Assembly (NCBI RefSeq): GCF_003985155.1
Contig: NZ_ML133694.1
Span: forward strand, 62,001-126,000
Source: Rhizobium vallis
Lineage (GTDB): Bacteria > Pseudomonadota > Alphaproteobacteria > Rhizobiales > Rhizobiaceae
Direction: 5' to 3'
DNA: 64,000 nucleotides
Shown: positions 60,831-64,000 of the stretch, piece by piece
Layout of the letters: the number at the start of each line of letters is the position of its first letter
How positions within the stretch are numbered: position 1 is the first letter of the stretch
The notes under the pieces: model-generated
Seen by the model: the letters and a program-made list of their open reading frames with translations, nothing else
Told to the model about the DNA's origin: nothing
The model's database searches: none
Position numbers and translations under genes: made by a program

Positions 60831-61745
60831 ATGATCGAACGCACGCCGATATTCAACTTCATCTGCTATACGCTTCTGGCGCTCGGCATGGTGATCGCGC
60901 TTCTGCCTTTCGTCATCGTCATCATCGCGTCGACCCTCGATCTCGAGACGGTCAATCGCGTGCCGCTGCCGCTCACCCCAGGCTCGCATTTCTGGGAAAA
61001 CATCCAGACCGCCTGGGTTCGCGCCGATCTCGGCAACAAGCTGTTCCACAGCATCATCTTCGCGACGGCGGTCGGCGCCGGCAAGGTCATCCTTTCCTCG
61101 ATGGCCGCCTTCTCGATCGTCTACTTCCGCTTCCGCGGCCGGTATGTGATTTTCTGGATCATCTTCATCACGCTGATGCTGCCGCTGGAGGTTCGCATCG
61201 TGCCGACCTACTCGATCGCGGCCAATGCGCTGCAGCCGTTCCAGACGATCCTCGACTTCACCGGAATAAGCTGGATCGTCCAGCAGCTCACTGGCATCCA
61301 GGTCAAGCTCGAATGGGGGCTCTTGAATTCCTATCCCGGTCTCGTTCTGCCACTGGTCGCCACCGCCACCGGCACCTTCCTTTACCGGCAGTTCTACCTG
61401 ACGGTTCCCGACGAGCTTGCCGAGGCCTCGAAGATGGACGGGTCAGGCGCTGTCCGGTTCTTCTGGGACATTCTGCTGCCGCTTTCGCGTCCGAACATGA
61501 TCGCGCTGTTCACCATCATGTTCGTCTGGGCCTGGAACCAGTATCTCTGGCCGCTGCTGATCACCACCGATCCGAAATTCGGCATTGCGGTGACGCAGCT
61601 CAAGACCCTCATCCCGTCCGAATTCGGCCTGCCCGACTGGAACGTCGCCATGGCCGGAACCCTCATCATCATGTTGCCGCCACTGGTGCTCGTCATTCTG
61701 ATGCAGCGCTGGTTCGTGCGCGGCCTTATCTCCACCGAGAAGTGA
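60831..61745 (+). CDS. ugpE: Glycerol-3-phosphate ABC permease UgpE, with extra loop
   Basis: A 304-residue permease, about 20 residues longer than usual UgpE. Family elements include PLEVRIVPTYSIAANALQPF, TATGTFLYRQFYLTVPDELA and the EAA loop ELAEASKMDGSGAVRFFWD. The extra length is concentrated between ALQPF and LLNSYPGLVLPL (ILDFTGISWIVQQLTGIQVK), a point where relatives pass directly to the next helix. It starts ten bases after ugpA. Confidence 0.92.
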   Translation: MIERTPIFNFICYTLLALGMVIALLPFVIVIIASTLDLETVNRVPLPLTPGSHFWENIQTAWVRADLGNKLFHSIIFATAVGAGKVILSSMAAFSIVYFRFRGRYVIFWIIFITLMLPLEVRIVPTYSIAANALQPFQTILDFTGISWIVQQLTGIQVKLEWGLLNSYPGLVLPLVATATGTFLYRQFYLTVPDELAEASKMDGSGAVRFFWDILLPLSRPNMIALFTIMFVWAWNQYLWPLLITTDPKFGIAVTQLKTLIPSEFGLPDWNVAMAGTLIIMLPPLVLVILMQRWFVRGLISTEK

Positions 61746-61757
61746 AGGAGTAGTCCT

Positions 61758-62867
61758 TTGGCACCGATCTCAATCCGCGATGTGAAAAAGAGCTACGGCA
61801 AGAATCCCGTCGTTCACGGCGTCGATCTCGAAATCCAGTCCGGCGAATTTATCGTCATCCTCGGCCCGTCCGGCTGCGGCAAGTCCACGCTGCTGCGCAT
61901 GATCGCTGGCCTCGAGGAAATCAGCGGTGGCGAAATCGCCATCGATGGGCGCGTCGTCAACCAGCTGGAGCCGCGCGAGCGTGGCTGCGCCATGGTATTC
62001 CAGAACTACGCGCTTTACCCGCACATGACGGTCGCCGAAAATATCGGCTACGCCTTGAAGGTGGCCGGCGTTGCGAAGGCAGAGCGCACCCGGCGCATCA
62101 GCGAGGTCGCCAAGGCGCTCAGCCTCGAGCCGTTCCTCGAACGCCGGCCGGCCGCCCTTTCCGGCGGTCAGCGCCAGCGTGTCGCCATGGGCCGCGCGAT
62201 GATCCGCGAGCCGAAGGTGTTCCTCTTCGACGAGCCGCTGTCGAACCTCGACGCCAAGCTGCGCATCGCCATGCGCGCCGAAATCCGCCGCCTGCACCGC
62301 CGCCTCGGCGCCACCTCGATCTTCGTCACGCACGACCAGACCGAGGCGATGACGCTGGCCGACCGGCTGGTGGTGATGAACGGCGGCAGGGTCGAGCAGG
62401 TCGGCACGCCGGAAGAGGTCTATCATCATCCCGTCTCGCGCTTCGTCGCCGGTTTCGTCGGCACGCCGGCAATGAACCTTCTGGAAGGCACGATCAACGA
62501 CGAAGGCGTCTTCGTCTACGATCAGAGCCGTAAGATCCCGCTGCCGCGCGAACGCGCCGCGCCGCTGAAGGGCAAACGTGTCGTGCTCGGCATGCGCGCC
62601 GAAGCCGCCCGGCTGGTGGCGCCGGATGCGCCCGGCGCCTTGGTGGCGACGGCCGATTTCATCGAAGAGCTTGGCGCGAGCCGCGTCGTTCACGCCGATT
62701 TCGACGGACTGCCTTTTGCCGTGGCGCTGACCGAGGCCGTGACGGTGAAATCGGGCGATCCGATCGGCATCGCGATCGATCACCACGCGATCCACCTCTA
62801 TGCCGCCGATACCGGCCGGATCATCGAGAACACCGCCATGAGCGGCGTCGGCGCCGTTCACGCTTGA
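61758..62867 (+). CDS. ugpC: Glycerol-3-phosphate ABC ATPase UgpC, TTG start
   Basis: A 369-residue ATPase with Walker A GPSGCGKST, signature LSGGQRQRVAMGRAM, Walker B VFLFDEPLSNLDAK and switch histidine in FVTHDQTEAMTL, plus the C-terminal OB-type regulatory domain. The TTG start is supported by GAAGGAG seven bases upstream. It completes the ugpBAEC order. The stop lies 33 bases from the end of the convergent cupin gene. Confidence 0.93.
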   Translation: MAPISIRDVKKSYGKNPVVHGVDLEIQSGEFIVILGPSGCGKSTLLRMIAGLEEISGGEIAIDGRVVNQLEPRERGCAMVFQNYALYPHMTVAENIGYALKVAGVAKAERTRRISEVAKALSLEPFLERRPAALSGGQRQRVAMGRAMIREPKVFLFDEPLSNLDAKLRIAMRAEIRRLHRRLGATSIFVTHDQTEAMTLADRLVVMNGGRVEQVGTPEEVYHHPVSRFVAGFVGTPAMNLLEGTINDEGVFVYDQSRKIPLPRERAAPLKGKRVVLGMRAEAARLVAPDAPGALVATADFIEELGASRVVHADFDGLPFAVALTEAVTVKSGDPIGIAIDHHAIHLYAADTGRIIENTAMSGVGAVHA

Positions 62868-62900
62868 GCACCGCAGCCGTTTCCGTGTGAGAACCCGATA

Positions 62901-63374
62901 TCAGCGATGGATCGGATCGATCCACGGAACGTCTTCCGGCTTTTCGACCGGCTCGATATCGAGATTGACGACGACGGGTTCCTGGCCTGAGCGGACGAGC
63001 ACGCATTCCAGCGTCTCGTCACGGCTGGCGTTGATCTCTTGGTGCGGCACGAAGGGCGGGACGTAGATGAAATCGCCGGGGCCGGCCTCGGCGGTATATT
63101 CCAGATGCTCGCCCCAGCGCATGCGGGCCTTGCCCTTGACCACGTAGATGATGCTTTCGAGATCGCCGTGATGATGAGCGCCGGTCTTGGCATTGGCATG
63201 GATCGTTACCGTGCCGGCCCAGATCTTTTCGGCGCCGGCACGCGCGTTGTTGATCGCGGTGGCGCGGTTCATGCCCGGCGTCTGCGCGGTATTCGGATCG
63301 AGCGAATTGCCGGGAATGACCTTGACGCCATGTTCGCGCCAGTCGACGTGATGATGCTCGTGGTCGTCGCTCAT
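62901..63374 (-). CDS. Cupin-domain protein
   Basis: A 157-residue single-domain cupin. Metal-ligand motif 1 is GAHHHGDLESIIYVVKGKAR and motif 2 includes GDFIYVPPFVPHQEINAS. The N-terminus is histidine-rich (MSDDHEHHHVDWREHG). Such small cupins may be dioxygenases, isomerases or sugar-binding regulators; the sequence does not discriminate. It is divergent from the gene at 63505 and may be co-regulated with it. Confidence 0.85.
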   Translation of the reverse strand: MSDDHEHHHVDWREHGVKVIPGNSLDPNTAQTPGMNRATAINNARAGAEKIWAGTVTIHANAKTGAHHHGDLESIIYVVKGKARMRWGEHLEYTAEAGPGDFIYVPPFVPHQEINASRDETLECVLVRSGQEPVVVNLDIEPVEKPEDVPWIDPIHR

Positions 63375-63504
63375 GCCTTGCCTCCATCTCGGATTTGGTC
63401 AGTCTAGGCGGGAGCGGCGCGGCGGCCAAGCGGATTTGCCGCTAGGCATCCGCACACCATCCCGGCGCCCGATAGCCCCAGTGCCAAAAGGAAGAGCAGA
63501 ACCG

Positions 63505-64000
63505 ATGAGCCACCTTCCGCAGATCGACTACGACACGGCTTCTGAAGAGGTTCGTGCCGCGCATGACGAGGAAATCAGGCTGCGCGGACGCATGACCAAC
63601 ATGAAGCGGACGCTGTTACATTCGCCGGTCGCCCACCGCATCTATGCCGAATGGTTTACGCTGCGGGCTGAACTCGACCCTGCGATCAGCGACCGGGAGA
63701 TATGGATCTTCTCGCATGCGATCTCGAAGGCGGCGAAATCGAAGATCGCCATCACCTTCTTTCGCCTGGCGCTGATCAACAAGGGTTTCAATCCCGACGC
63801 GCTGGAGCTTTCCGAGGAGGAAGCGCTGCTTGCGGCCTTCGGCAGAGCGATCGTCGCCGATTCCAATGCCGTTCCGGGCGAACTCTGGACGAGATTGAAA
63901 GAGCGCTACGAGACCAAGGTGCTCGTCGATCTCGTCGCCTTTGCCGGCATCATGCTGGCGACCGCCGTCTTCAACAATGTCGTCGACGTCGAGTTCGACC
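63505..64000 (+). CDS. Carboxymuconolactone decarboxylase-like protein, truncated by window end
   Basis: The visible 165 residues begin MSHLPQIDYDTASEEVRAAH. They are helical, with LLHSPVAHRIYAEWFTLRAE, SDREIWIFSHAISKAAKSKI and LVAFAGIMLATAVFNNVVDV, the helix pattern of the CMD/AhpD-like fold. The catalytic Cys-x-x-Cys pair of AhpD is absent, as in many non-peroxidase members. AAAAGGAAGAGC precedes the ATG. The gene runs off the window, so length and function are open. Confidence 0.6.
   Translation, partial: MSHLPQIDYDTASEEVRAAHDEEIRLRGRMTNMKRTLLHSPVAHRIYAEWFTLRAELDPAISDREIWIFSHAISKAAKSKIAITFFRLALINKGFNPDALELSEEEALLAAFGRAIVADSNAVPGELWTRLKERYETKVLVDLVAFAGIMLATAVFNNVVDVEFD

Overview
The window reads as part of a fast-growing Rhizobium-type alphaproteobacterial genome (R. 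leguminosarum/R. etli group is the best guess). This rests on the GC-rich coding style, an ugpBAEC glycerol-phosphate operon, ExoY/ExoF/ExoP/ExoK-type exopolysaccharide proteins, a PQQ glucose dehydrogenase, an IalB-family protein, and a palindromic intergenic element of the sort scattered through rhizobial genomes. No replication, plasmid-transfer, phage, IS, tRNA, rRNA or CRISPR feature was seen.

Layout. 1-8.1 kb: a divergent cation-diffusion-facilitator protein, then a tight acid-stress/polyamine operon (two tandem PLP amino-acid decarboxylases, a PotE-like antiporter, an orphan periplasmic binding protein). 8.3-17.5 kb: a stress/envelope block with PPK2 polyphosphate kinase, an AI-2E/PerM-like permease, a SulP transporter, a YiaV/YiaW-like HlyD + DUF3302 pair, a DUF3300 + DUF2950 pair and small hypotheticals. 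17.7-25.6 kb: two TolB/TPR signalling proteins (one with a class III cyclase domain) bracketing a K+ channel and a Ca2+/H+ antiporter, then membrane PQQ glucose dehydrogenase.

25.8-45.5 kb is the centrepiece: a Wzx/Wzy-type exopolysaccharide locus. It holds an acyltransferase, two ExoY-like priming transferases, two Crp/Fnr-type regulators, two GT2, one GT8 and two GT4 glycosyltransferases, a polymerase-like protein, ExoF-like export protein, ExoP-like co-polymerase, flippase and ExoK-like GH16 glycanase. A module (small two-helix membrane protein, priming transferase, AT-rich spacer with a Crp-type box, Crp/Fnr gene) is present twice in diverged form. One priming transferase and the ExoP-like protein show degraded catalytic motifs.

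45.8-50.6 kb: an autotransporter whose passenger has a strict 50-residue repeat, with a globin gene 11 bases behind it, then an IalB-family gene. Its start site can be sequestered in a long hairpin. 50.6-58.1 kb: a ROK-regulated sugar operon (CUT1 ABC importer, SIS isomerase/deglycase, PfkB kinase) with a perfect 27-bp palindromic operator. 58.4-62.9 kb: ugpBAEC with a candidate PHO box. 62.9-64 kb: a cupin gene and a truncated gene of a carboxymuconolactone-decarboxylase-like family.

All functional names are inferred by reading protein motifs; no database search was run.
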